DNA of 64,000 bases from Pseudocalidococcus sp964653145 (GCA_964653145.1 CAZZCG010000020.1:1-64000), one strand, 5' to 3'; shown: positions 1-8,657, numbered from the stretch's first letter. Notes: generated from the letters alone by a model not told the origin. Made by a program: numbers and translations.

Positions 1-547
1 TGAAGTTGAAGGTGCCAGAAATCCCAAGGGGCATCCCATCAGAGAAGGAACCTTGACCGATCGGGTAGATCAAAAACACTGCAAAGGCAGAAGCCAAGGG
101 GGCAGAGTAGGCAACGCAAATCCAAGGACGCATGCCCAAGCGGTAGGACAATTCCCACTGCCGACCCATGTAACAGGAAGCACCAAGCAAAAAGTGGAAA
201 ATCACCAGTTGGTAGGGGCCGCCGTTATAAAGCCACTCATCCAGGGAGGCAGCTTCCCAAATGGGGTAGAAGTGTAAACCAATGGCGTTAGAAGAAGGAA
301 TAACAGCACCGGTGATGATGTTATTGCCGAAAATCAAGGAGCCAGCCACAGGCTCACGAATCCCATCAATATCAACGGGAGGAGCTGCGACAAAGGCAAT
401 GATAAAGCAGGTGGTTGCCGCCAAGAGGGTTGGAATCATGATCACGCCGAACCAGCCGATATAAATCCGGTTGTCGGTACTCGTGACCCAATTACAGAAC
501 CGCTCCCATGCGCTCGCGCTTTCGCGGCGTTGAATGGTAGTAGTCAT
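1..547 (-). CDS. psbA: Photosystem II D1 protein, N-terminal half (partial)
   Basis: D1 reaction-centre protein of photosystem II, which binds the Mn cluster, pheophytin and QB in the thylakoid membrane. The reverse strand reads MTTTIQRRESASAWERFCNW from the ATG at 547 and continues open to the window edge, so 182 residues are present and the C-terminal half lies outside. The first two membrane helices and the segment ending GISGTFNF are intact. Residue 130 is Gln (GRQWE), the D1:1 or low-light type residue, rather than the Glu of high-light D1 forms; that role is from published work on D1 variants. Cyanobacteria usually carry several psbA copies, so which copy this is cannot be decided here. 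The roughly 250 bp in front of it are AT-rich and must hold the promoter, but I do not see a convincing -35/-10 pair. Confidence 0.98.
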   Translation of the reverse strand, partial: MTTTIQRRESASAWERFCNWVTSTDNRIYIGWFGVIMIPTLLAATTCFIIAFVAAPPVDIDGIREPVAGSLIFGNNIITGAVIPSSNAIGLHFYPIWEAASLDEWLYNGGPYQLVIFHFLLGASCYMGRQWELSYRLGMRPWICVAYSAPLASAFAVFLIYPIGQGSFSDGMPLGISGTFNF

Positions 548-804
548 AGTTGGAATAAGGCCGATAAAGAACAAAAATTTCTGAGTACTCAATCCGAAAT
601 TTAGACAATTAAGAAGTAAGCCCTCAGATTACTTAAAACTTTAGAACAAACCTCAGGAGACCAGGGGTTTTATTGATATAAATTAGTCTTGATTAACCTT
701 TAGAAAAATATCGTCATTTAAGTTCATGAAGTGATGTAAAATACCCAAGATTTTAGCAACTTAAATTCATATTTCTTAAACTTACAAGATAAATCTTGAA
801 CTAC

Positions 805-1371
805 TTAGCTTTTGGCCGCCTTGCTTTTTGACTGCTCTGGCGTTGTTTGGGTAATTTGTAAACAAACATGGGGAAGTTGAGCGGCCTGCATCCCCCGCCT
901 CATCCGGCTATTGCTGTAGTCAACCAGAACAAAAAGGGGGAGGCGACGCTCGGCTCCTTCGTTAAAAATATCCTGGTGGTGCAGGGGCATTTCCCAGTGG
1001 TAACCCCGTTGAAGTAGCACCTGTGTTTGTCGCCAGCGATTTAAAAGATCCGCAAAGAACTCCCCAGGCCGGTGGATGAAAATTAAGATTTCCACATCAG
1101 TTTTGACGCGCCATTCGGGATCGCACATCAGGAACACCAAGTCGCAGGGAAGTTGAACGGCGGTGACGTTGGGTTGCCGTGGGTGCTCCCTTGAGGGTGA
1201 CCGCTGCACTTGGGCAATGGGTAGGGGGATGGGAATCAGGCTTTCCGTCGGGCGGCGCATACTAGGGACGGTTTCGAGGTAAGGGCGATATTGACGCAAT
1301 AGATAGGTGGCTTGGCCAGGATCGCTGAATCGGACTAAAACCTCTTCATAAAGAATGTTCTGTAACGCCAT
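805..1371 (-). CDS. Conserved hypothetical protein, 188 aa
   Basis: I do not recognise the family. The ATG at 1371 (start MALQNILYEEV) is chosen because any upstream start would run back into the preceding glycosylase gene, leaving a 7 bp gap between the two genes and suggesting one transcription unit on the reverse strand. The protein is soluble-looking, with a hydrophobic central strand region (VFLMCDPEW, ILIFIHRPG) and a Lys/Ser-rich tail. There is no signal peptide, membrane segment or recognised catalytic motif. It could be a cyanobacterium-specific cytosolic protein; no function is proposed. Confidence 0.75.
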   Translation of the reverse strand: MALQNILYEEVLVRFSDPGQATYLLRQYRPYLETVPSMRRPTESLIPIPLPIAQVQRSPSREHPRQPNVTAVQLPCDLVFLMCDPEWRVKTDVEILIFIHRPGEFFADLLNRWRQTQVLLQRGYHWEMPLHHQDIFNEGAERRLPLFVLVDYSNSRMRRGMQAAQLPHVCLQITQTTPEQSKSKAAKS

Positions 1372-1378
1372 GGCAGCC

Positions 1379-1990
1379 CTAGGGAGTTGAAACAGCAGGA
1401 TTATCTTTAATGTACCAACGCCACAGAAGCTCTTGACCTTGAGAGATACCAATACGTTTTGTTTGCACCGCTGGGGCCTGGAACGTTGGCAGAGGTGGTT
1501 CTACCCAGAGGCCGGCAGCCGGACTTAACCAGGCCCCTGACAAGTCCCGATTAATATCCAGAACGCGACACAACTTACCCGGCCCAGCCGCCCAACGGTG
1601 AGGAGATCCCAATGTTTTCCCTTCCGTAGATTTTTGGGCGAGGTCAGTCAAGGTGGCGGCATCCAGCTCCAAAGCACGAATCAGAACTGCACTGGGAATC
1701 CGCTCCGCATCGGTGACTAAATTCAAGCAATGGTAAATCCCATAAATCAAGTAAACATAGATCAGTCCGGGTGGGCCAAACATCGGTCGATTGCGGTTGG
1801 TAACTTTACGGTATCCATGACAAGCCGGATCTCCAGGCCCATAGGCTTCTGTTTCCACGATCATCCCGCGCCACAACTGTCCCGAGCTAGAACGCCGCAC
1901 TAACCAACATCCCAACAATTCGGGGGCAACTTGCTCAACTGGGCGGGCAAACCAACCAGGCAAGACCCTAGAACCGACAGACAAGGACAT
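1379..1990 (-). CDS. DNA-3-methyladenine glycosylase (Mpg/AAG family)
   Basis: Base-excision repair enzyme of the AAG/MPG type, which removes alkylated purines such as 3-methyladenine from DNA. Seen in the sequence: an N-terminal ARPVEQVAPELLGCWLVR block, the VETEAYGPGDPACH catalytic segment with the conserved Glu, a TNRNRPMFGPPG loop, a YVYLIYGIYHCLN strand, and AAGPGKLCRVLDI near residues 140-150. All are typical of the family, and the 203-residue length is normal. The ATG at 1990 is preferred to an in-frame TTG two codons upstream. It sits 7 bp in front of the next reverse-strand gene and is probably co-transcribed with it. Confidence 0.93.
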   Translation of the reverse strand: MSLSVGSRVLPGWFARPVEQVAPELLGCWLVRRSSSGQLWRGMIVETEAYGPGDPACHGYRKVTNRNRPMFGPPGLIYVYLIYGIYHCLNLVTDAERIPSAVLIRALELDAATLTDLAQKSTEGKTLGSPHRWAAGPGKLCRVLDINRDLSGAWLSPAAGLWVEPPLPTFQAPAVQTKRIGISQGQELLWRWYIKDNPAVSTP

Positions 1991-2113
1991 AGGCAAAACT
2001 CTTTATAGACCCAGATTAATGAACCAGCCAGGCCTGGGATGAACGTGTTAAGGTTGCCATGGGTTGAATCCATCCCCAGCCCACCGCCATTAAAATTCTA
2101 AGGAGTTACAACT

Positions 2114-2248
2114 GTGGAAATCGCTGTCAACGTCAAAACGATTTTGGTTGCTATTACCCCGGTTTTTATCATCATGTGTCTATTTTTTGGCACTCGAAAT
2201 GGCTTCTACAATACCGACAAGTACCACGGTAACGGTTCCGCCCACTAA
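2114..2248 (+). CDS. ndhP: Small single-helix membrane protein, probable NDH-1 subunit NdhP
   Basis: A 44-codon gene starting at GTG 2114, with an AGGAG ribosome site at 2101-2105. The product has one hydrophobic segment (about residues 9-26) followed by a polar tail that contains FFGTRNGFYN and ends HGNGSAH. Length, one-helix topology and the tail fit my memory of NdhP, a small subunit of the cyanobacterial NDH-1L complex in the thylakoid membrane used for cyclic electron flow and respiration. The identification rests on recall, so another small photosynthetic membrane subunit is possible. It stands alone between a divergent glycosylase gene and a beta-CASP nuclease gene. Confidence 0.65.
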   Translation: MEIAVNVKTILVAITPVFIIMCLFFGTRNGFYNTDKYHGNGSAH

Positions 2249-2330
2249 ACTGCTGTTGCCTCAGGCCTGGATGCTAAAACCTGACACCATAGTACTAGTT
2301 GTGTCGATGTGAGTCCGGCTTTAAATCAGC

Positions 2331-4007
2331 GTGGTTGCTCCTGACTGCTTTGCTTACGGGGTTGGTAATGCCCAAGATGGATTATGCCTGCGGGTTAGTC
2401 TTGGACCCTATCGAATTTTGCTGGATTGCGGCCTCAGTGAGATAGCTGTTCGATCACAATTCCAGGCATCACCAGCAGATTTAGTCCTTTGTAGTCATGC
2501 CCATCGTGATCATGCCCAGGGATTGCTGGCCCTGCACCGACGGTTTCCAGATTTGCCCATCTATGGCAGTGAGGTCACGACTCAACTTTTACCACTCAAT
2601 TGGCCCGAGGAACCGGAAATTCCCAGTTTTAGCCGGGCCTTACCCTGGCGGGTACCTATTGAATTTGGTGAAGGGTTAACGGCGGAACTCTATCCTGCTG
2701 GACATTTACCCGGTGCGGCCGCCTTCTTCCTGACCTATACACCGCCAACAGCACATGGGTCAACCTACAGCATTTTCTACAGTGGGGATTTCTTCCTTTC
2801 CCATGCTCGCTTAGTCAACGGCTTACCCTTGGAGGCCTTGCGGGGACTTAGTCCAGATGTGTTAATTATTTCTGGGAGCCTTGGTTCTGCCCGTTATCCC
2901 CATCGTCGCCAACAGGAAAACCAACTGGCTCAAAAAATTTACCAGGCCCTAGAGAATGGCCAGAATGTCGTTTTGCCCCTCCCCCCCCTTGGCCTGGCCC
3001 AGGAAATTCTCCTGCTATTGCGAAGCCATCATCTTTTTACTGGAAAAGCCATTGATATTTGGGTAGACCAACGCATTGCCCAGGCCTGTGATGTGTACCT
3101 AGAGCTCTTGCCCTATCTCCCCAGCGCAGTCCAAAATTTCGCCCAACACCAAGCCTTATTTTGGGATCAGCGAGTTCGTCCCCACGTTCGCCGTCTATCG
3201 GAAGCCTCTCCTGCTGACCTGAGCAGCTTACCCGTCATTGTTCTCATGGACTGGGACAATCCTCGCTCACATCTTTGGCAAAATCCGATTCGCCCTTGGT
3301 TGATGCTCCTCCCCGGGATCCCGGCCAACACGGCTCTAATGCTGACCCAACTGCTTGACATCGATGAGACTGCTGTTGCGGCGGGGCACCTGGAACTTGG
3401 GCAATATCACCTGAGCTTGCATTCCGACGGCCCTGCAACGACCCAGTTGATCCACAATCTTCGTCCCCAGCACGTCATGTTTGTCCATGGCCAGCAGAAT
3501 GACTTGGCAAACCTAGCTGGCCTAGAAGAACTCAACAACCGCTACCACGTCCATAGCCCCCCCAGCGGCAGTTTGACGGAATTCCCCTTGGGTGAATTTC
3601 CCCTCCAGGCCAATCAAGTTGTTACCACCCCCAGCTATGAGGGAGAGTTGTTGGAGTGGTCAGACCGAGTCATGATTAGTTTACCTGAGGATATTATTGG
3701 TGATCGGCGCTGGCAGAATTTTGCGGACACCGGCCTGGTCAATGCCACTTGGCAGGGAGATACCTTGGTGTTACGGGGCATCAGTCAACGGGAGTTAATG
3801 CGTCCCCAAGGGGATCAACTTCCCAAAACCACGGCTTGCTGCGCCAACTGCACGGCCTATCGACAAAATCGCTGCTGGAATCCCAACTCCGCGCTGCACT
3901 CTATCAAGGTTGCCCCCGATGGCTATTGCCCGGAATTTATGCCCAAAAATAATGATCTTGAGAACCCGCCTGCCAGTGAGCCAGAACCCCAAAGTAACCA
4001 GCCTTAA
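2331..4007 (+). CDS. Metallo-beta-lactamase / beta-CASP family exonuclease-like protein
   Basis: A 558-residue protein of the metallo-beta-lactamase fold with beta-CASP features (COG1236 type, relatives of RNA 3'-end processing nucleases). The metal site is visible: HAHRDH at residues 56-61 (the HxHxDH motif), AGHLPGA near 125 and YSGDF near 153. A late His is in FVHGQQND. The C-terminus, from about residue 501, carries a cluster of cysteines (CCANC, then NRCW and GYCPEF) that looks like a small zinc-binding module not typical of RNase J. Start is GTG 2331; the ribosome site is weak, so a slightly different start is possible. Likely role is RNA processing or turnover in the cytoplasm, by family inference. 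It is convergent with glnA. Confidence 0.85.
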   Translation: MVAPDCFAYGVGNAQDGLCLRVSLGPYRILLDCGLSEIAVRSQFQASPADLVLCSHAHRDHAQGLLALHRRFPDLPIYGSEVTTQLLPLNWPEEPEIPSFSRALPWRVPIEFGEGLTAELYPAGHLPGAAAFFLTYTPPTAHGSTYSIFYSGDFFLSHARLVNGLPLEALRGLSPDVLIISGSLGSARYPHRRQQENQLAQKIYQALENGQNVVLPLPPLGLAQEILLLLRSHHLFTGKAIDIWVDQRIAQACDVYLELLPYLPSAVQNFAQHQALFWDQRVRPHVRRLSEASPADLSSLPVIVLMDWDNPRSHLWQNPIRPWLMLLPGIPANTALMLTQLLDIDETAVAAGHLELGQYHLSLHSDGPATTQLIHNLRPQHVMFVHGQQNDLANLAGLEELNNRYHVHSPPSGSLTEFPLGEFPLQANQVVTTPSYEGELLEWSDRVMISLPEDIIGDRRWQNFADTGLVNATWQGDTLVLRGISQRELMRPQGDQLPKTTACCANCTAYRQNRCWNPNSALHSIKVAPDGYCPEFMPKNNDLENPPASEPEPQSNQP

Positions 4008-4115
4008 CTCAGATGCACAGCAAAAAAGGGCATCCCACAGGAACACCCTTAGAATAATCAACGTCATTTGGCGATCAAGACTCAAAGTCTATCGGTGATT
4101 TTCTGAAGCAGTACC

Positions 4116-5534
4116 CTAACAATCAAAGTAAAGCTCAAACTCAAACGGATGGGGCAATTTGCTTAAGGGCTTGACTTCCCCTTCCATTTTCAGCGTCACC
4201 CAGTTGTAAATAAAGTCCTCTGGGAAGACACCACCGGCAGTTAGGAAATCGTGATCCTTTTCCAAATTCAAGAGGGCTTCACCCAAGTTCGCTGGTGCTT
4301 TCGGGATTTTGGCCAGCTCTTCAGGATCCATCTCGTAGATATCCACATCTAAGGGATCACCGGGATCGATCTGATTTTTAATCCCATCCAGGCCAGCACA
4401 GAGCATTGCCGAGAAGGTGAGGTAGGGATTACTGGAGGCATCGGGACAACGGAATTCCAAGCGCTTGGCTTTCGGGTTAGACCCTGAGAGTGGAATCCGA
4501 ATCGAAGCTGAGCGGTTACCGGAAGAATAGGCCAAGTTAACCGGAGCCTCAAACCCAGGCACTAAACGCTTGTAGGAATTTGTAGTTGGGTTGGTGAAGG
4601 CCAAGAGAGATTTGGCGTGTTTGATCAGTCCACCAATAAACCAAAGGGCCGTTTGGCTCAAGCCTGCATACTTATCTCCGGCAAACAGGGGTTGACCATC
4701 ATTCCAAATGGACATGTGGCTATGCATACCGGTGCCGTTATCATCAAAGATTGGCTTGGGCATGAATGTGGCGGTTTTACCGTACTTACGGGCAACGTTT
4801 TTGACCACATACTTATAGGTCATCACATAGTCAGCGGCGTGAACCAAGTCGGAGAAGCGAATCCCCAATTCACACTGACCACCAGCGGCAACTTCGTGGT
4901 GATGCTTTTCAATGGGAACGCCACATTTGGCCATCGTCAAGAGCATCTCGGTCCGAATGTCCTGTAAACCATCGGAAGGTGAGACCGGGAAGTACCCCCG
5001 CTTTTTACCAATGGTGTAGCCTGACCCTTTCTCTTTGCCGGAATTCCAGGGGCCTTCATCAGAATCAATAAAAAAGTAGCTTTCGTGGCCGGCTTGCTTG
5101 TAACGAACCTCATCAAAAATGAAAAACTCCGGTTCTGGGCCGCAATAGACCTTGTCGCCAATTCCCGAAGCAATCAAATAGTCCACGGCTTTTTGAGCAA
5201 TGGAGCGGGGATCCCGTTCGTAGAGCTGATGAGTCCGTGGATCAACAATCGTACAAACCATGCTTAAGGTGGGAATCTCCATAAAGGGATCCATCCAGGC
5301 CGTAGTTGGATCCGGCACCATGGCCATATCCGATGCTTGAATGGATTTCCAGCCCTTAATACTGGAGCCGTCAAAGGCAACCCCACCGGTATTCTCAAAG
5401 GATTCTTCAGTAATTAAGCTTTTGTGGAAGGTGCAGTGCTGCCAAATGCCAAACAAGTCAACAAACTTTAGGTCAATTAACTCAATATTGTTGTCCTCAA
5501 TCATCTTCAGGACTTCTTGTGCTGATTCTGCCAT
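4116..5534 (-). CDS. glnA: Glutamine synthetase type I
   Basis: Makes glutamine from glutamate, ammonium and ATP, the entry point of nitrogen into metabolism. The 472-residue length is normal for the dodecameric GSI. Seen: the beta-grasp N-terminus (residues 1-100) with GGVAFDGSSIKGW, metal-binding GPEPEFFIF, KHHHEVAAGGQCELG, the GTGMHSHMS loop, NRSASIRIP and the RLEFRCPDASSNPY segment. The ATG at 5534 gives the standard MAESAQEVLKMIEDN start. An NtcA-activated promoter is visible upstream (see 5663-5704), so transcription should rise under nitrogen limitation. Next to it, divergently, lies an unrecognised small basic ORF. In other cyanobacteria small basic proteins (IF7, IF17) inactivate this enzyme. 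Confidence 0.98.
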   Translation of the reverse strand: MAESAQEVLKMIEDNNIELIDLKFVDLFGIWQHCTFHKSLITEESFENTGGVAFDGSSIKGWKSIQASDMAMVPDPTTAWMDPFMEIPTLSMVCTIVDPRTHQLYERDPRSIAQKAVDYLIASGIGDKVYCGPEPEFFIFDEVRYKQAGHESYFFIDSDEGPWNSGKEKGSGYTIGKKRGYFPVSPSDGLQDIRTEMLLTMAKCGVPIEKHHHEVAAGGQCELGIRFSDLVHAADYVMTYKYVVKNVARKYGKTATFMPKPIFDDNGTGMHSHMSIWNDGQPLFAGDKYAGLSQTALWFIGGLIKHAKSLLAFTNPTTNSYKRLVPGFEAPVNLAYSSGNRSASIRIPLSGSNPKAKRLEFRCPDASSNPYLTFSAMLCAGLDGIKNQIDPGDPLDVDIYEMDPEELAKIPKAPANLGEALLNLEKDHDFLTAGGVFPEDFIYNWVTLKMEGEVKPLSKLPHPFEFELYFDC

Positions 5535-5662
5535 ATACCAGTTTTTACCTCAGTGACATTTTTCGTTTGGCTAGCAAAGCAGTAAGCCTTAATCGATGCA
5601 AATGTCTGCACGGGCTACTTAATAACGGACTCAAAGCCTTTGCCTAAGCCTCCATCCCTACG

Positions 5663-5704
5663 AATCTAGGCCCATCCGACTAGATAAAATGTATAAAAAA
5701 CTAC
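5663..5704 (-). promoter_or_regulatory. NtcA-activated class II promoter of glnA
   Basis: On the reverse strand, GTAGTTTTTTATAC (5704 to 5691) matches the NtcA consensus GTA-N8-TAC exactly. Exactly 22 nt further downstream is TAGATT (5668 to 5663), matching the -10 form TA-N3-T. This spacing is the known layout of NtcA-dependent promoters. Transcription should start near 5656, leaving an untranslated leader of about 120 nt before the glnA ATG at 5534. The site is palindromic and also lies 43 nt ahead of the small ORF that starts at 5747 on the other strand. Confidence 0.88.
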
Positions 5705-5746
5705 AAATTTTCCCGGCTCTCAAGGCCCTGCGAGGAGAAACATCCC

Positions 5747-5917
5747 ATGGGAACGAGAATCAAGGTGAGTGGACTATCTCAAACGCAGAAAAACCCATCA
5801 AGATCCCGCCGACTTTGGCAAGAAATGGGGCAGCTTGGAATTGTCTTGACGGATGCCAAAATCCCGAGCTCGATGCCCAACTTGAAGCAACTACTCCCCA
5901 GTGAGAGCATCCAGTGA
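5747..5917 (+). CDS. Small basic protein of unknown function, divergent from glnA (56 aa)
   Basis: ATG 5747 is preceded by a strong GAGGAGA ribosome site 8 nt upstream, and the frame stays open for 56 codons to TGA 5915. The product is clearly basic: Lys/Arg-rich, with SRSRRLWQEMG at residues 18-28, and only three acidic residues. It has no membrane segment or signal peptide. I do not recognise it. Its start lies 43 nt after the NtcA box of glnA, so NtcA bound there could act on both genes. Size, charge and place invite comparison with the glutamine synthetase inactivating factors IF7/IF17, but I see no sequence match I would trust. It may also be a chance ORF. Confidence 0.45.
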   Translation: MGTRIKVSGLSQTQKNPSRSRRLWQEMGQLGIVLTDAKIPSSMPNLKQLLPSESIQ

Positions 5918-6181
5918 CTGGCCTGGACATTGTAAAGTTTTGTCATGATTCCGGGGCATTTGGGGATTTGGTTTCGGCGGTGGCCAACCCTGCGTGATAC
6001 ACTGATGGAAATTTTGATTGGCAGCAAAGTCTGGTAGGGCCTGGGTTTTAGCTGTTTTGCGAACTGTCTCCCAAAGCCTTAGCCACGGTCTTTTAGCAGA
6101 CAGGACGGCCTACTCACTTGGGTCAATCAAAAGAATAGCTTGATAAATTTATTTTTTGACATCGTGGGAGCAACTGAGTTT

Positions 6182-6691
6182 ATGCGGGATGCCGTCACCA
6201 CTCTGATAAAAAACTATGACTTAACCGGTCGGTACTTGGATCGGGATGCCGTAGATACACTGCGATCCTATTTTGCCTCTGGTTCAGTCCGTGTCCAGGC
6301 CGCCGGGGTGATCAATTCTGATGCTGCTGCCATTGTCAAAGAAGCTGGCTCGCGGTTGTTTAGTGAATTACCCGAACTCATTCAACCCGGTGGTAATGCC
6401 TACACAACTCGCCGTTATGCCACCTGTTTGCGAGACATGGATTACTACCTGCGCTACGCGACCTACGCCCTCGTTGCTGGGGATGTGGATGTTTTAAACG
6501 AGCGGGTTCTGGAAGGCCTCCGGGAAACCTATAACTCTCTCGGGGTTCCCATTGGTCCGACTGTGCGGGGCATTCAAATCATGAAGGAAATTATTCAAGA
6601 GCGTTTGGCCGCTGCCGGAATTGAATCGGGTTCCTGGATTGATCAGCCCTTTGATCACATGAGCCGGCAATTGAGTGAAATTAGCATTTAG
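6182..6691 (+). CDS. apcF: Allophycocyanin beta-18 subunit (phycobilisome core)
   Basis: Minor beta-type allophycocyanin of the phycobilisome core, part of the terminal-emitter region that passes energy to the photosystems. The ATG at 6182 gives the usual MRDAVTTLIKNYDLTGRYLD start and a 169-residue protein; in-frame codons upstream do not belong to the family. The phycocyanobilin Cys is residue 82 in ATCLRDMDYYLRY. ERVLEGLRETYNSLGVPIGP and the C-terminal DQPFDHM region match ApcF rather than ApcB. It stands alone, with an intrinsic terminator 57 nt after the stop. Confidence 0.95.
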   Translation: MRDAVTTLIKNYDLTGRYLDRDAVDTLRSYFASGSVRVQAAGVINSDAAAIVKEAGSRLFSELPELIQPGGNAYTTRRYATCLRDMDYYLRYATYALVAGDVDVLNERVLEGLRETYNSLGVPIGPTVRGIQIMKEIIQERLAAAGIESGSWIDQPFDHMSRQLSEISI

Positions 6692-6747
6692 CCATGCCAC
6701 CCATAAAGTCATAGAGTCACGTTTAACCAAAATGTCACTCAATTTTC

Positions 6748-6777
6748 CCCAGGGGTTTAGGCCTACTGGGTTTTTTT
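6748..6777 (+). terminator. Intrinsic terminator after apcF
   Basis: CCCAG (6748-6752) pairs with CTGGG (6766-6770) around a 13-nt loop containing the self-complementary TAGGCCTA, followed directly by seven T residues (6771-6777). The T run overlaps the stop codon of the convergent rlmN gene (stop read from 6778 to 6776), so the terminator also fills the end of that gene. Confidence 0.65.
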
Positions 6778-7840
6778 ATGATTTTCTCGATTCCATGGCT
6801 GGCTGAGAGTCAAGGCGTGTCCGTAATTGGCCACAGGCAGCATCCCGTTCCAGGCCCCGTGAGCGTCTAATACTCGCGGCAACTCCGGCTTGCTTGAGAA
6901 TATTCAAAAAGGTTTGGAGTTGCTCGGGGCGGGGGCGTTGATAGCTGGCGTCATCAATGGGATTGTAGGGAATCAAGTTGACATGGCTTTGAAATCCACG
7001 AATTAGCTTGGCCAAGGCCTGGGCCTGGGGCGGAGTATCATTCACACCGGCTAAGACCGTATATTCAAAACTCACCCGCCGCTTGGTCTGTTGAACGTAA
7101 TCCCGACAATCCTGAATCAACCAATCTAGGGGATAGTGTTTGGCACTGGGAATGAGTTGTTCTCGCAGGGCCTGGTCAGGGGCATGCAAACTCACAGCCA
7201 GGGTCACTTGCAGAGATTCTTTAGCCAGGCGCCGAATTTGCTGGGGCACGCCAACGGTGGAAATGGTTATGTTCCGTTGCCCAATGCCAATGTCTTGGTT
7301 AATCGATTGCACCGCCGCCACAACAGCATCCAGATTGAGTAAGGGTTCACCCATACCCATGAAGACAATGTGACTGACCCGTTCCCCAAAGTCGGCCTGG
7401 ACGGTCAACACCTGATCAACAATTTCATGGCGGTCAAGGTTGCGCGTAAACCCGCTTTTGCCAGTCGCACAAAAGTCACAGGCCATGGGACAACCCACCT
7501 GGGAGGACACACAGACGGTTAGGCGTTTAGCGGTGGGAATGCCAACGGTTTCAATGACCAAACCATCCGCTAACTTCAAGAGGTATTTCACCGTGCCATC
7601 CGCACTCACGGACTTGGCCTGGATCTGCGAGCGACCCACTGCCACCGATTCCAAGGCCTGGCGCCACTGCTGCGGAAACACAGTAATCTCGGTGAGGGAG
7701 TGGATGCCTTTTTGATAAAGCCACTGGTGGAGTTGTTGGCCCCGATAGGCGGGCTGCTGAAATTGCTCAACCCAGGCCATCAGGTCTTGTTTTGATGCTC
7801 CCAAAAGTGGGCCAGTAGGGGTGAGGGCAGTTTTACTCAT
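6776..7840 (-). CDS. rlmN: Dual-specificity 23S rRNA A2503 / tRNA A37 C2-methyltransferase
   Basis: Radical-SAM enzyme that methylates C2 of A2503 in 23S rRNA and A37 in some tRNAs. The 354-residue form starts at ATG 7840; longer in-frame starts would overlap the upstream ParA gene. The Fe-S cluster cysteines are C117, C121 and C124 (CPMACDFC). The SAM-binding GMGEPLLNLD segment is present, and the C-terminal RRSRGLERDAACGQLR holds the conserved Cys that becomes methylated in the mechanism. It lies 59 bp after the parA-like gene on the same strand. Confidence 0.95.
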   Translation of the reverse strand: MSKTALTPTGPLLGASKQDLMAWVEQFQQPAYRGQQLHQWLYQKGIHSLTEITVFPQQWRQALESVAVGRSQIQAKSVSADGTVKYLLKLADGLVIETVGIPTAKRLTVCVSSQVGCPMACDFCATGKSGFTRNLDRHEIVDQVLTVQADFGERVSHIVFMGMGEPLLNLDAVVAAVQSINQDIGIGQRNITISTVGVPQQIRRLAKESLQVTLAVSLHAPDQALREQLIPSAKHYPLDWLIQDCRDYVQQTKRRVSFEYTVLAGVNDTPPQAQALAKLIRGFQSHVNLIPYNPIDDASYQRPRPEQLQTFLNILKQAGVAASIRRSRGLERDAACGQLRTRLDSQPAMESRKS

Positions 7841-7899
7841 GGGAAATGTATCGCCAAGGGAGGGGCAAGGGTGTTTATTTTCCAGTGTGGCAGATTTTC

Positions 7900-8541
7900 C
7901 TAGGGTTCTTTCCAATCCCGTTGAATTTCATCGGCAACCCGGCGGTAATCGTCGGTGGCTTCTTTGGCGTGTTTACCTTTCCACTGAGTAATCGGGACTC
8001 CATCCTGGGCGGCCCGTTGGTGGGCTTTATAGGTGCGAACAAAAGCATGACAGGTGGCAATGCCCATGGAGAGTAAAGTATTTTGAGCTTCTAGGGCTTC
8101 GGGGATGCTCCGGGGATCCACTTGGGTTAGAAGGACTCGATGGAGGACTTTAGTCGGTTGGACAAGGAGGGTGACGGTTTGGATCAGGGCTTCGAGGTCA
8201 ATGGGGGCGGGCTGGGTCGGTAGCAGTAAATAGTCCGCAATCGGGGTAACAGCGGCCAAAGAATTAGCAGAGAGGGACGGGGGGGTATCCACCACAATCA
8301 GGTCGTAATTAGGAAGTTGCCGCACTTTTCCGAGGAGATGGGGATCCTGTTCTTGGGCCAGGTCAAAATTCATCGGCAAGCCGTGACGCTGAAACCACCA
8401 AGTCGCCGAGCCTTGTGGATCTGAGTCAACTAGGAGAACTTTTTGAGTTTCGGCAAAGGTGGCGGCTAAGTTAATGGCTGTTGTGGTTTTACCAACTCCA
8501 CCCTTTCCGTTTAAAACCACCAATAATCTCGGTGTGCCCAC
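7900..8541 (-). CDS. ParA/MinD-family ATPase (orphan)
   Basis: A 213-residue P-loop ATPase of the ParA group with the deviant Walker A NGKGGVGKTT at residues 11-20, LLVDSDPQGSA as the second motif and VVDTPPSLS as Walker B. Start is GTG 8541. No parB or centromere-like repeat array is nearby, so it is more likely an orphan chromosomal ParA that positions a cellular cargo than a plasmid partition gene. The C-terminal third (HAFVRTYKAHQRAAQDG) fits short ParA proteins. It is followed by rlmN 59 bp downstream. Confidence 0.9.
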   Translation of the reverse strand: MGTPRLLVVLNGKGGVGKTTTAINLAATFAETQKVLLVDSDPQGSATWWFQRHGLPMNFDLAQEQDPHLLGKVRQLPNYDLIVVDTPPSLSANSLAAVTPIADYLLLPTQPAPIDLEALIQTVTLLVQPTKVLHRVLLTQVDPRSIPEALEAQNTLLSMGIATCHAFVRTYKAHQRAAQDGVPITQWKGKHAKEATDDYRRVADEIQRDWKEP

Positions 8542-8657
8542 AGGCCCCAGTCCTTTACTACGAAACTTTTCCCTAGATTACCAACAGATTAACCACTGAT
8601 TTGGGAACGGCGGCATCCACGGTGACTTCAAGTCAGGTTTATCGTCGTTGCCAATAC

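Noticed and set aside
4007..4116. Bidirectional terminator between the beta-CASP and glnA genes
   Set aside because: AAGGG...CCCTT gives only a 5-bp stem with a long loop and no T run.
5689..5904. A 71-codon frame overlapping the NtcA box of glnA
   Set aside because: It starts on top of the regulator site and has no ribosome site; the overlapping 56-codon frame with GAGGAGA is the better candidate.
7900..8541. Plasmid partition locus
   Set aside because: There is no parB or iteron-like array; the flanking genes are chromosomal housekeeping.
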